64,000 nt of DNA from contig NZ_PYAX01000008.1 in NCBI RefSeq assembly GCF_003014735.1, positions 1 to 64,000 of the forward strand. Reading direction: 5' to 3'. Position numbers and translations under genes: made by a program. Position 1 is the first letter of the stretch; each line of letters starts with the position of its first letter. Source of the stretch: Saccharothrix carnea (GTDB lineage: Bacteria; Actinomycetota; Actinomycetes; Mycobacteriales; Pseudonocardiaceae). The notes under the pieces are model-generated. The model saw only the letters and a program-made list of their open reading frames with translations, had not been told where the DNA came from and searched no databases. Positions 16,542 to 24,849 of this stretch are shown piece by piece.

Positions 16542-17726
16542 TCACTTCAGGCCGCAGAGGGCGTGGTCGATCAGGGGCGAGGTGACGTCGCCGGCCGGCT
16601 TGGGCGCGCCCGGCCTGGCCACCATCGAGTCGGTGTTGATCGACACGACCACGCTGCGCTCGCCGTCCGCCGTCACGCCGTTGCGGGTCTTGAAGCCCGG
16701 GATGTCGCCGCCGTGCGACCAGTGCCCGCCGCACGAGTTCGGGATCCACATGATCCCCAGCCCGTACTCGGCACCGGGCCACGCCGGGTCCAGGCCGGGC
16801 GTGCGCACGGTCTTCGTCATCTCGGCGAGCTGCGCCGGCCGCAGCACCTCGCCGCCGATCAGCGCCTTGAGGAACTCGTTCGCGTCCTCGGTGGTGCTGA
16901 TCATGTCACCGGCCGCCCCACCCCACGACGGGTTGTAGCGCGTCACGTCGACCGCCCGGCCCCACCGCGGGTCGTCCGGGTCGGCTTCGAGGCCCTTCTC
17001 CGGGAACCGCTCGTAGGCGGTGGCGTGCGGCCTGGGCAGGAACGGTGACGTGCCCGGCAGGAAGGTGTCGCGCAGGCCGAGCGGTTCGACGATGCGGGTG
17101 CGGACCTCGTGCTGCCAGGTGTTGCCGGTGACCCGTTCGACGATCATCCCGGCCAGGACGTAGCCGGTGTTGGAGTAGTTCCACCGCTCACCCGGCGGGA
17201 AGTCCGGCCGCGACGCGACGGCGAGCGCGACGAGCTGCTCCGGCCGGTAGGTCCGGAACCGGTTGTCCTCGAACTCCGACTCCAGGAACAGCTCCGGCAT
17301 CCTGCCCACGTAGTTGGTCAGGCCGCTGGTGTGCTGCAACAGCTGCCGCACGGTGATCCGCCTGCCGTCGTTGCCGTTCCCCGCCACGACACCCGGCAGC
17401 CAGCGCTCGACACTGTCCTCAAGGGACAGTCGTCCCTCACCGACCAGTTGCAGCACGGTGGCCGCGACGAACGTCTTGGTGTAGCTGCCGATGCGGAACT
17501 TCGCCCGCCACGGCACAGGCGTTCGCCGGTCGACGTCGCCGTAACCGCTGCGGACCCGCACGTCGCCACGCGGTGTGTCCACTTCCACCAGCACACCCGG
17601 CGCGCCCTGGTCCAGCAACGCGTCGGCGTGCCGCTGGAGGGTGTCGGTGCGGTGGCCGGCGTGAGCGGTGCCCGCCGTGGTGAGCCCCAGCACCGCGACC
17701 ATCACTGTTGCGCAGAGTCGTTTCAT
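16542..17726 (-). CDS. Secreted serine hydrolase (beta-lactamase/D-Ala-D-Ala carboxypeptidase family)
   Basis: 394 residues with a signal peptide (MKRLCATVMVAVLGLTTAGTAHA). Class C beta-lactamase-like fold: nucleophile in SYTK (SxxK), the YSN motif in WNYSNTGYVLAG, and the third motif as HGGD in GHWSHGGDIPGF. Typical of D-alanyl-D-alanine carboxypeptidases and esterases of the AmpH/EstB group. The in-frame extension upstream of the ATG chosen here does not look like coding sequence and would bury the signal peptide. It is divergent from the kinase gene at 17862; the ~135 bp between them hold both promoters. Confidence 0.9.
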   Translation of the reverse strand: MKRLCATVMVAVLGLTTAGTAHAGHRTDTLQRHADALLDQGAPGVLVEVDTPRGDVRVRSGYGDVDRRTPVPWRAKFRIGSYTKTFVAATVLQLVGEGRLSLEDSVERWLPGVVAGNGNDGRRITVRQLLQHTSGLTNYVGRMPELFLESEFEDNRFRTYRPEQLVALAVASRPDFPPGERWNYSNTGYVLAGMIVERVTGNTWQHEVRTRIVEPLGLRDTFLPGTSPFLPRPHATAYERFPEKGLEADPDDPRWGRAVDVTRYNPSWGGAAGDMISTTEDANEFLKALIGGEVLRPAQLAEMTKTVRTPGLDPAWPGAEYGLGIMWIPNSCGGHWSHGGDIPGFKTRNGVTADGERSVVVSINTDSMVARPGAPKPAGDVTSPLIDHALCGLK

Positions 17727-17861
17727 GTCACCGAACGGTAGGCACGCACCGGGTCGGCGTCGTCGCCCCACGACGGGATCCTGATCTACCACCGTGGGGG
17801 TAGGGCGGGATCAGCCCACGGGCTGGCGACGGGTGAGCCCGCCCGCGACTACGTTGGGCCG

Positions 17862-18977
17862 GTGCTGGCCAAACTCAAGCCGATCCGGCTCGACCTGCTG
17901 CTCGCGGTGGTGCTGACGTCGTTGACCGTGGCGACCACGGTGAGCCAGACCGGCGGTGGGTCGGGCTGGGCGGCGTACGTGGTGGGTGCGCTCACCGTCG
18001 CGCCGATCGCGTTGCGCCAACTCGCGCCGGTGGCCACGATGGCGGTGATGCTGGGCGCGTTGGCGCTCTACGGCGTGGTCGAGTTCGGTGGCCTGCCCAG
18101 TGGCGGCGTCGGCGCGCTGGTCGGCATGTTCACCGTGGCCACGCTGCGGTCCCGGCTCGTGGCGGCGGTCGTGTTCCTGGCGGCGGTGGCCGTGGTCGTC
18201 GTGGCGTTCCTCGGACTGCCCGGTGTGGTCGTGTGGTCGGAGGTGGCGCAGTCGGTGCTGGTCGTGTCGGGCGCCTGGATGCTGGGCGAGGGCACGAAGC
18301 GGTGGGCGCGGCGCGTCGAGCGGCTGGCGCAGGAGGCGGCGCGGGCGGTGGCGGACGAACGGGTGCGCATCGCGCGCGAGCTGCACGACATCGTCGCGCA
18401 CCACATGTCGGTGATCTCGTTGCAGGCCGGTGTGGCGCAGTACGTGCTGGACACCGACCTGGCGACCGCGCGCCGGGCGATCACCACGGTCGGTGACACC
18501 AGCCGCGAGGCGTTGACCGAGATGCGCCGCTTGCTCGACGTGCTGCGCGTGGACCACGAGGACGACTACCGGCCGCAGCCGGGGTTGGCGGCCCTGGACG
18601 AGCTGGTGGCACGTGCCCGGGGCGCGGGGTTGCCGGTGGACGTGGCCGTGACCGGTGCGGCGCGCGAGCTCCGACCGGGGCCGGACCTGTGCGCCTACCG
18701 GGTGGTGCAGGAGTCGTTGACCAACGTGCTCAAGCACGCCGGGCAGGCCGCGGCGCGGATCGAGGTCGACTACGGGGAGCAGACCTTGGTGGTGAAGGTG
18801 ACCGACAACGGCCGGGCGGCTCGGGTCGTGCCGAGTCCGGACCACCAGGCGCACGGCATCCGCGGCATGCGGGAACGCGCCGAGCTGTACGGGGGCGTGC
18901 TCACCGCGGGACAGACGGCCGGGGGTGGTTTCGGCGTGGTCCTGCGGCTGCCGATGAGCGAGGTGGCGGCCCGGTGA
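17862..18977 (+). CDS. NarL-type sensor histidine kinase
   Basis: 371 residues. N-terminal membrane region with five to six helices and no large extracytoplasmic domain (intramembrane-sensing type). HisKA_3 phosphoacceptor in RIARELHDIVAHHMSVISLQAG, then HATPase_c with N-box ESLTNVLKHA, DNGRA and HGIRGMRERAELYGG. It phosphorylates the response regulator whose GTG start overlaps its stop by 4 bp. The divergent neighbour is the serine hydrolase gene, a possible target. Stimulus unknown. Confidence 0.93.
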   Translation: MLAKLKPIRLDLLLAVVLTSLTVATTVSQTGGGSGWAAYVVGALTVAPIALRQLAPVATMAVMLGALALYGVVEFGGLPSGGVGALVGMFTVATLRSRLVAAVVFLAAVAVVVVAFLGLPGVVVWSEVAQSVLVVSGAWMLGEGTKRWARRVERLAQEAARAVADERVRIARELHDIVAHHMSVISLQAGVAQYVLDTDLATARRAITTVGDTSREALTEMRRLLDVLRVDHEDDYRPQPGLAALDELVARARGAGLPVDVAVTGAARELRPGPDLCAYRVVQESLTNVLKHAGQAAARIEVDYGEQTLVVKVTDNGRAARVVPSPDHQAHGIRGMRERAELYGGVLTAGQTAGGGFGVVLRLPMSEVAAR

Positions 18978-19723
18978 CGATCCGCGTGCTCATCGCCGAC
19001 GACCAGGCGCTCATCCGCGCGGGCCTGGTCGCCCTGTTCACCGCCGCACCGGGCTTCGAGGTCGTGGGTGAGGCGGCGGACGGGGGACAGGCCGTGGCGA
19101 TGGCGGCCCGCACCTCGCCCGACGTGATCCTGATGGACATCCGGATGCCGGTGCTGGACGGCATCGCCGCGACCCGGCAGATCCTGGCCGCGCACCGCGA
19201 GCCGGGCCACGAGGCCGATCACGACCCCGGCCGCGAAGCCGATCGCGATCCTGACCACGAGTCCGGCACCGGCCGGGCGGAGCCGCCCCGGATCGTCGTG
19301 CTGACCACGTTCGACCTGCCCGAGTACGTCTACACCGCGTTGGGCGAGGGCGCGTCCGGTTTCCTGGTCAAGGACACCCCGCCGGAGCGGATCATCTCCG
19401 CGGTCCGCACCATCGCCGCCGGTGACATCCTGATCGCGCCCCACATCACCCACCGGCTGATCGAGACCTACGCCCAGCACCACCGCGCCACCGCCGTGGG
19501 CGCCCCACAACTGGCGGCCCTGACCGCGCGCGAGACCGAGGTGCTGCGCCTGGTCGGCAACGGGCTCACCAACGGCCAGATCGCCCAACGCCTCGTGCTC
19601 AGCGAGGCGACGGTGAAGACGCACGTCAAGCGGATGATGGGCAAGCTGGCCCTGTCCAGCCGCGCGCAGGCCGTCGTGGTCGCCTACGAGAGCGGCCTCA
19701 TCGTGCCAACGGGTTCCGGCTAG
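18974..19723 (+). CDS. NarL/LuxR response regulator with an inserted acidic repeat in the receiver
   Basis: 249 residues. Receiver with Asp9-Asp10, phosphoacceptor Asp55 (LMDIRMP) and Lys in GFLVKDTPPE; C-terminal LuxR HTH (LTARETEVLRLVGNGLTNGQIAQRLVLSEATVKTHVKRMM). Unlike its relatives, residues ~74-105, between alpha3 and the VVLTTFD strand, hold an insertion of about 28 residues containing two tandem 8-residue units (HEADHDPG, READRDPD) encoded by 24-bp repeats. Other regulators in this window lack it. GTG start overlaps the kinase stop. Confidence 0.92.
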   Translation: MTIRVLIADDQALIRAGLVALFTAAPGFEVVGEAADGGQAVAMAARTSPDVILMDIRMPVLDGIAATRQILAAHREPGHEADHDPGREADRDPDHESGTGRAEPPRIVVLTTFDLPEYVYTALGEGASGFLVKDTPPERIISAVRTIAAGDILIAPHITHRLIETYAQHHRATAVGAPQLAALTARETEVLRLVGNGLTNGQIAQRLVLSEATVKTHVKRMMGKLALSSRAQAVVVAYESGLIVPTGSG

Positions 19724-19955
19724 TCACCTCGCCGGCCGCTCCAACAACGGCACCACCCGCGCGGGCTCGGGCAGGTCCGGCATCTCCGCCGAGATCACCA
19801 GGTCACATCCGGGCGGCACGGACCCCTGCGGCAGGCAGCGCTCGACGCGCACCCCGGGCCGTTGGGGGCCGAGCACGGCCGGGTCGACGTGCCGACCCAC
19901 CGTGGCGATCACGTCCACCGGCAGGTCGTGCATCCCGGCGAGCACGCGCAGACAC
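19724..19955 (-). pseudogene. MGT-type glycosyltransferase remnant with internal deletion
   Basis: The minus strand reads VLAGMHDLPVDVIATVGRHVDPAVLGPQRPGVRVERCLPQGSVPPGCDLVIS and then jumps to AEMPDLPEPARVVPLLERPAR before a stop. The first part is the C-terminal donor domain of macrolide-type UDP-glycosyltransferases just before the catalytic HGG loop; the second matches the extreme C-terminus. About 65-75 residues including the donor-binding loop are missing, and the N-terminal half of the gene is absent. A decayed copy; orientation is convergent with the response regulator. Confidence 0.7.
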
Positions 19956-19978
19956 CACCCGGCACTACCATCCGCGCC

Positions 19979-20356
19979 GTGGACAAAACTCGGGTCGGGT
20001 GCTGGTCGGTGATCGCGCTGGTGGTGGCGCAAACGCTCGCCACGCTGTTGTCCGGTGGCCTGGCCGAACTGCGGATCGTCGGCGTGGCCTTCAACGCCGC
20101 CGCCGCGTTCTCCGCCTACCTGGTGCTGCGCCGACCGGACCGCAACCGCTGGCCGCTGGTCGCCTGGACGGCCGGGTTCTTCGGCTGGCACGTGACCGGC
20201 CTGCTCACCCTGGCCGGCGTGGTGACGACCGGGCTGGACGCGGTGTTCACGGTCGGGAACGACCTGCGGCTCTCCCTGCTCTACCAGGTCGTCCTGACGA
20301 CCCTGGCGGGCTTCGCCGTGCACCTGCTGCTGCCGCGGCCCGACAAAGCCCGCTAA
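19979..20356 (+). CDS. Small integral membrane protein, unknown function
   Basis: 125 residues with four hydrophobic helices (SVIALVVAQTLATLLSGG, VGVAFNAAAAFSAYLVL, LVAWTAGFFGWHVTGLLTLAGVV, LLYQVVLTTLAGFAVHLLL). No recognised domain. GTG start next to the 5' edge of the glycosyltransferase remnant; the stop overlaps the 3' end of the convergent ABC permease gene by a few bases. Strong G/C third positions support a real gene. Confidence 0.7.
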   Translation: MDKTRVGCWSVIALVVAQTLATLLSGGLAELRIVGVAFNAAAAFSAYLVLRRPDRNRWPLVAWTAGFFGWHVTGLLTLAGVVTTGLDAVFTVGNDLRLSLLYQVVLTTLAGFAVHLLLPRPDKAR

Positions 20357-21129
20357 GCGTCACGCAGCTGCAGCACCAGACCGCCGGCCAGCAGCGCACC
20401 CGCTGCCCACAGCCCCAGCACGCCCAGTCCCGCCCACGGGCTGATCGGCAGGGCGGCGACGTCCGTGGTCGCCTGCACCGCGAGCCCGGCCGTCATCGGG
20501 CTGATCCGATGCAGGCGCTTGAACCAGTCCGGATCGGACACCACCGCCGCCACGATCGGGAACAGGTACAGCAGCCCGAGCACCACCCCGATGGCCGCCG
20601 CCGCGTCACGCACCACAGTGGCCACGCCGACGCTCAGCAGGCCCACCAGCACCAGGTACAGCACCGACCCGACCGCCGCGCGCACCACCGGCCCGTCCGC
20701 CAGCGACAGCACCGCGTGCCCGTGCGCCTCGGTGAACCCGTTGCCCGGCAGGATGAGCCGCCCCGCCAGGACCGACACCAGCACCGCCACCGCGCCCGCC
20801 ACCAGCACCAGCGCACCGACCACGGCGGCCTTCGCGACCAGCACGGTGGACCGGCGCGGCAGCGCGGCGAACGTCACCCGGATCATCCCCGTGCCGTACT
20901 CGCCGCCGACCGCCAGCACGGCCAGCACCGCGACCACGGCCTGCCCGAACGCGATCCCGGTCAGGCTGATCTTCGCCGGGTCCTGCCCGCAGCCGGTGCC
21001 CGAGCAGGTGACGGCGGACGACGCGACCACCCCCAGCGCCACGGTCAGCAGCACCACGGCGGCCAGCAGCCACCCCGTGCCCGGCACGGTGCGCAGCTTC
21101 GTCCACTCCACGCGCAGCGCTTCCTTCAC
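20353..21129 (-). CDS. ABC-2 type transporter permease
   Basis: 258 residues, six hydrophobic segments, opening with ALRVEWTKLRTVPGTGW, the hallmark of actinobacterial ABC-2/BcrB-like permeases. A short extracytoplasmic loop carries two Cys (TCSGTGCGQ). GTG start overlaps the stop of the upstream, related permease by 4 bp. With that permease and the ATPase it forms a three-gene exporter, probably for a peptide antibiotic or lipid; it is transcribed divergently from a two-component system that likely controls it. Confidence 0.9.
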   Translation of the reverse strand: MKEALRVEWTKLRTVPGTGWLLAAVVLLTVALGVVASSAVTCSGTGCGQDPAKISLTGIAFGQAVVAVLAVLAVGGEYGTGMIRVTFAALPRRSTVLVAKAAVVGALVLVAGAVAVLVSVLAGRLILPGNGFTEAHGHAVLSLADGPVVRAAVGSVLYLVLVGLLSVGVATVVRDAAAAIGVVLGLLYLFPIVAAVVSDPDWFKRLHRISPMTAGLAVQATTDVAALPISPWAGLGVLGLWAAGALLAGGLVLQLRDA

Positions 21130-22628
21130 GCGTCCCTCCGCCGCAGCACGAAGGCCGCCACGCCCAGCGCGACCGCCGCGTAACCGCACAGCACCGCGAA
21201 CCCACCCAACGGGCTCAACGGGAAGTAACCGTCCGCGGGCGCATAGGTGGCCGTGACCTGCTCGTATTCCGGCAGGCTCTGCTGGACGGCGAACGCGGCG
21301 GCCGGCGTGACCCGCAGCAGCCAGTCGGACGGCCCGGTCGGCAGCACCGACGCGATCGCCAGGATGTACGGCAGCACGATCGCCACGATCACCAGCGCGA
21401 CCGCGCCCGCGCTGCGCCGCAGCACCGTGCCCACGGCCAGGGTGAACACCGCCGCGACCGCGAGCAGCGCCGCCGTGCCGACGATCACCCGGAGCTCGGT
21501 CGCCATCGGCACCGGGAACAGGAAGAAGCCCTTGTCCTCCTCCACCGCCCGCACCAACGGCACCGTCACCAGAGCGCCGACCAGCCCGGTGACGAACGTG
21601 ACCGCGCCGATCACCGCGGACTTCGCCGCCAGCACCCGGCCACGCCGCGGGCTCGCGGTCAGGCTCGTGCGGATCAGGCCGCGCCGGTACTCCGAAGTCA
21701 TGAACGTCGCCGCCACCACGATGATCGCGATCAGCCCGGCGAACGCGCCCACCAGCCGTCCCTCGACCGTCTTGCCCAGCCCACCGCGCCCGGCCACGAT
21801 CGGGGCGATGTCGCCCTCCCCGCGCACCGTCACGCCATCGGCGCTCACCTCCACGTCGCCGTCACCACGGCCGCCGACGCTGCCGCCGGTCCACGTCCGG
21901 TCCGGCCACGAGCCCTGGAGCCCGATCCGGTCGAACTCGGCGGTCGCCATCGTGGGGTAGCTGATGCCGCTGGTGCCGGCGAACGACTCGGTGACCACCT
22001 CGTGGTGCGGCGAGGTGGCGAACAGCCCGGCGCGCACGGTCTGCGGCAGCCCGGGCAGCCGGACCGTGCCGACGAGGTGCCAGGCCACGCCGTCAGCGGA
22101 CTCGTGGCCGGTGATCGTGTCACCCGACCGGGTGAGCCGCAGCCAGCTCGGCACCGCGTCCAGCGTGCCCGCGATGTCGCCGGTGAAGTTGTGCTGCAGC
22201 CGCACGCCGTGCCCGCCGGTCAGCGTCAACGCGGCGTAGGGCGAGCCCGGGGTGGTGCTCTCCTTGAGGATGATCCCGCCCTTGGTCCACGGCAGCGTGT
22301 CCGCCACCGGCGTCCCACCGTCCGAAGAGGACACCGCGGTCAGCGACGTCACCCGGGCCGTGATGCTGCCGTCACCGGTGAACGACTGGTGCGCGAACGC
22401 GAAGGCGTCGACCACCGGCTCGCCGCCCGGCCCCCGCGTCGGCGTGCTGCCCGCGCACGGCTCGCCGTCCGGGCCGCTGCACGAGATGTTGCTCGCCGTC
22501 GCCGCGAACAACCCCATCAGCACGATCACCAGAGCCGCCGCGACCAGGCCGGACACCCAGCCGCGCACGGTGCGCAGCTTCGTCCACTCCGCCCGCAGCG
22601 CCTGCCCGAAGCCGTCCCGCCCGCTCAC
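21126..22628 (-). CDS. ABC-2 permease with large DUF1349-like extracytoplasmic domain
   Basis: 500 residues. N-terminal ALRAEWTKLRTVRGWVSGL helix, then ~230 residues outside the membrane (about 45-280) with beta-sandwich features of concanavalin/DUF1349 type: LPWTKGGIILKEST, YAALTLTGGHGVRLQHNF, SWLRLTRSGDTITGHESADGVAWHLVG, RAGLFATSP. Five to six helices follow (TSEYRRGLIRTSL is the EAA-like loop). The large sensory or ligand-binding loop recalls BceB-type permeases, which work with a kinase. GTG start overlaps the ATPase stop by 4 bp. Confidence 0.9.
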   Translation of the reverse strand: MSGRDGFGQALRAEWTKLRTVRGWVSGLVAAALVIVLMGLFAATASNISCSGPDGEPCAGSTPTRGPGGEPVVDAFAFAHQSFTGDGSITARVTSLTAVSSSDGGTPVADTLPWTKGGIILKESTTPGSPYAALTLTGGHGVRLQHNFTGDIAGTLDAVPSWLRLTRSGDTITGHESADGVAWHLVGTVRLPGLPQTVRAGLFATSPHHEVVTESFAGTSGISYPTMATAEFDRIGLQGSWPDRTWTGGSVGGRGDGDVEVSADGVTVRGEGDIAPIVAGRGGLGKTVEGRLVGAFAGLIAIIVVAATFMTSEYRRGLIRTSLTASPRRGRVLAAKSAVIGAVTFVTGLVGALVTVPLVRAVEEDKGFFLFPVPMATELRVIVGTAALLAVAAVFTLAVGTVLRRSAGAVALVIVAIVLPYILAIASVLPTGPSDWLLRVTPAAAFAVQQSLPEYEQVTATYAPADGYFPLSPLGGFAVLCGYAAVALGVAAFVLRRRDA

Positions 22629-23548
22629 CGCGCGTCACCCGCCGCGTGGAACTCGACCGCGTCCCTGGTCAGCTCCATGTACGCCTCTTCGAGGGACGCG
22701 CGGTGCGCGGACACCTCGGAGAACGGCACCGAGTCCTCACCGAGCAACGCCACCACGCGCTCGCCGGAGAGCCCGGAGACGGTGAGCGTGTCCGTCGCGG
22801 TGACCGCGACCGTCGCACCGGCGCGGGCCAGCACCGTCATCGCGGCGGTGCGGTCGCTGGTGCGCACCGTGACCCGTGCACCGGACGCGGCCTCGATCAG
22901 CTCCGCCACGCCGACGTCGGCGATGACCTTGCCCCGGCCCGCGATGACCACGTGGTCGGCGGTGTCCTGCAGCTCGCTCATCAGGTGGCTGGACACCAGC
23001 ACCGCCCGGCCCTCGGCCGCCAGCGCCCGCAGGAAGCCGCGCACCCACCGGATGCCCTCGGGGTCCATGCCGTTGACCGGTTCGTCCAGCACCAGCACCG
23101 GCGGGTCGCCGAGCAGCGCCGCCGCGATGCCCAGCCGCTGCCGCATCCCCAGCGAGTAGCCGCCCGCCTTGCGCCGGATCGCCGACGTCAAGCCGACTCG
23201 TTCGGCGACCTCGTCCACCCGCCGCGCGCCGAGCCCCTGCGAGTGGGCCAGCCACAGCAGGTGGTTGCGGCCGGTGCGGCTGGGCTGCAACGCCGACGCG
23301 TCCAGCAGCGACCCGACCTGCCGCAGCGGGTGCCGCAGGCTCCGGTACGGCCGCCCGCCGACCAGCGCGTGGCCCTCGTCGACCGAGTCCAGGCCGAGGA
23401 TCACCCGCATCGTGGTGGACTTGCCCGCGCCGTTCGGGCCGACGAAACCGGTGACCTTGCCCGGTGCGACGGTGAACGTCATCCCGTCCAGCGCCACGGT
23501 CGGCCCGTACCGCTTGCGCAGCCCGGAGACTTCGATGGTTGCTTCCAT
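22625..23548 (-). CDS. ABC-2 exporter ATPase (BcrA/DrrA-like)
   Basis: 307 residues. Walker A GPNGAGKST, Q-loop region with 'LLDASALQPSRTGRNHL', signature YSLGMRQRLGIAAALL, Walker B VLVLDEPVNGMDPEG, H-loop SSHLMSE. The signature SLGMRQR is the bacitracin/lantibiotic-immunity form. First gene of the three-gene exporter; divergent from the kinase at 23698 across a palindrome-rich intergenic region. Likely exports or gives immunity to a membrane-active compound. Confidence 0.92.
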   Translation of the reverse strand: MEATIEVSGLRKRYGPTVALDGMTFTVAPGKVTGFVGPNGAGKSTTMRVILGLDSVDEGHALVGGRPYRSLRHPLRQVGSLLDASALQPSRTGRNHLLWLAHSQGLGARRVDEVAERVGLTSAIRRKAGGYSLGMRQRLGIAAALLGDPPVLVLDEPVNGMDPEGIRWVRGFLRALAAEGRAVLVSSHLMSELQDTADHVVIAGRGKVIADVGVAELIEAASGARVTVRTSDRTAAMTVLARAGATVAVTATDTLTVSGLSGERVVALLGEDSVPFSEVSAHRASLEEAYMELTRDAVEFHAAGDAR

Positions 23549-23580
23549 GCCGGGAAGGCTAGGGAGCGGGGGTGGGCGGA

Positions 23581-23672
23581 GTCGTCACGCGAGAGAGCAA
23601 TCTCCGCTCTCGCTGACGTGGGGGAGACGTGTCCCTCGCGTGAGGGATGCCGGTGTCACCGCGTGCGGTGAC
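23581..23672. promoter_or_regulatory. Divergent control region with two palindromes and a hairpin
   Basis: Between the exporter operon and the kinase gene lie TCCCTC-GCGT-GAGGGA (23632-23647), GTCACCGC-GT-GCGGTGAC (23655-23672), both perfect, and an imperfect hairpin with CTCTCGCTGACG as one arm (~23583-23619). Likely binding sites for the response regulator or another repressor controlling both directions. Sites are visible; the binder is inferred. Confidence 0.55.
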
Positions 23673-23697
23673 GCCCGCACGCGCGTCGGCGACGACA

Positions 23698-24849
23698 ATG
23701 GTCCGCGTGAGCGACGAGGGGTGGGCACGGCGGTTGGGCGGCGGGACGCACGCGCCGGTGGCCGCCGTGGTGTCGCTGGGCGTGGCCGCGGTGGGCGAGT
23801 CGGTTTCCCGGGCCGTCGCGGGCGACGCCGACCCGCAGCTCGTCCTCGTGCTCGGGCTGCTCGCCCTCGCGACCACGGCGCCGCCCGCGTTCCTGCGGCC
23901 GATGCCGGCGGCGGTCGCCGTCTCGGCGGCGGGGGTGCTGTCGCTCGGGCTGTTCCACGGCCTCACGGTGGCGGGGCTGGTGGCGCAGCTGATCGTGCTG
24001 TACCGGCTGGGACGGGCGGGTGGCCAGGTCGTGGCGACCTGCCTGGCCGTGCCGTACCTGGTGCTGGCGCTCGTGCGCGGCGCGGACGCGATGACCGTGT
24101 TGGCCGCGTCGTTGGGGTTGACGGCGGCGTGGGTGGGCATCGCCCGGTGGGCGCGCGACGAGGCGGTGGTGCACCGGGCGGCCCGGCAGGCCGTGGCCGA
24201 GAGCCTGGTCGAGCACACCGCCCGGGGCGAACGGGCCCGGATCGCGCGCGAGCTGCACGACGTCGTCGCGCACCACATCTCGATGATCGCGGTGCAGGCG
24301 GAGACGGCGCGGTTGACCACGCCCGGCCTGCCCGCCGAGGGCGCGCGGCGGCTGTCGGAGATCGGCGACACCGCGCGGGCCGGGTTGACCGAGATGCGGC
24401 GGCTGCTGGGCGTGCTGCGGGAGGACGCGCCGTCCGACATCGCCGAACGGCACCCCCAGCCCGGGTTGCGGCAGCTCACCGAACTGCTCGACGACGTGCG
24501 CGACACGTCCGGCGCGGGCGCGCGGCTCATCGTCTCCGGCACGCCCGCCGGGCTGGACCCGGGCGTCGAGCTGGCCGCGTACCGGATCGTCCAGGAAGCA
24601 CTGACCAACGCGCGGCGGCACGCGCCCGGCGCGGCGGTCGACGTGGAGCTGCACTACACCGAGGAGGCGTTGCGGTTGCGCATCAGGGACAACGGGCCCG
24701 GACCGCCCGCCGCGGCACCCGCCGGCGGGCACGGGCTGACCGGTATGCGGGAACGGGCGGCGGCCGTGGGCGGCCGGTTGCGCACGGGTCCGGCGGCCGT
24801 GGGCGGGTTCGTGGTCGAGGCCAGCCTCCCGGCGAGGGCGGCCCGGTGA
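23698..24849 (+). CDS. NarL-type sensor histidine kinase
   Basis: 383 residues. Membrane part of about five helices (residues ~25-150), HisKA_3 box RIARELHDVVAHHISMIAVQAETA, HATPase_c with EALTNARRHAPGA, RIRDNGPGPP and GHGLTGMRERAAAVGG. Start ATG chosen because the codons before it lose coding character; no Shine-Dalgarno, so possibly leaderless. Coupled to the response regulator by a 4-bp overlap and divergent from the ABC-2 exporter. Confidence 0.92.
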   Translation: MVRVSDEGWARRLGGGTHAPVAAVVSLGVAAVGESVSRAVAGDADPQLVLVLGLLALATTAPPAFLRPMPAAVAVSAAGVLSLGLFHGLTVAGLVAQLIVLYRLGRAGGQVVATCLAVPYLVLALVRGADAMTVLAASLGLTAAWVGIARWARDEAVVHRAARQAVAESLVEHTARGERARIARELHDVVAHHISMIAVQAETARLTTPGLPAEGARRLSEIGDTARAGLTEMRRLLGVLREDAPSDIAERHPQPGLRQLTELLDDVRDTSGAGARLIVSGTPAGLDPGVELAAYRIVQEALTNARRHAPGAAVDVELHYTEEALRLRIRDNGPGPPAAAPAGGHGLTGMRERAAAVGGRLRTGPAAVGGFVVEASLPARAAR

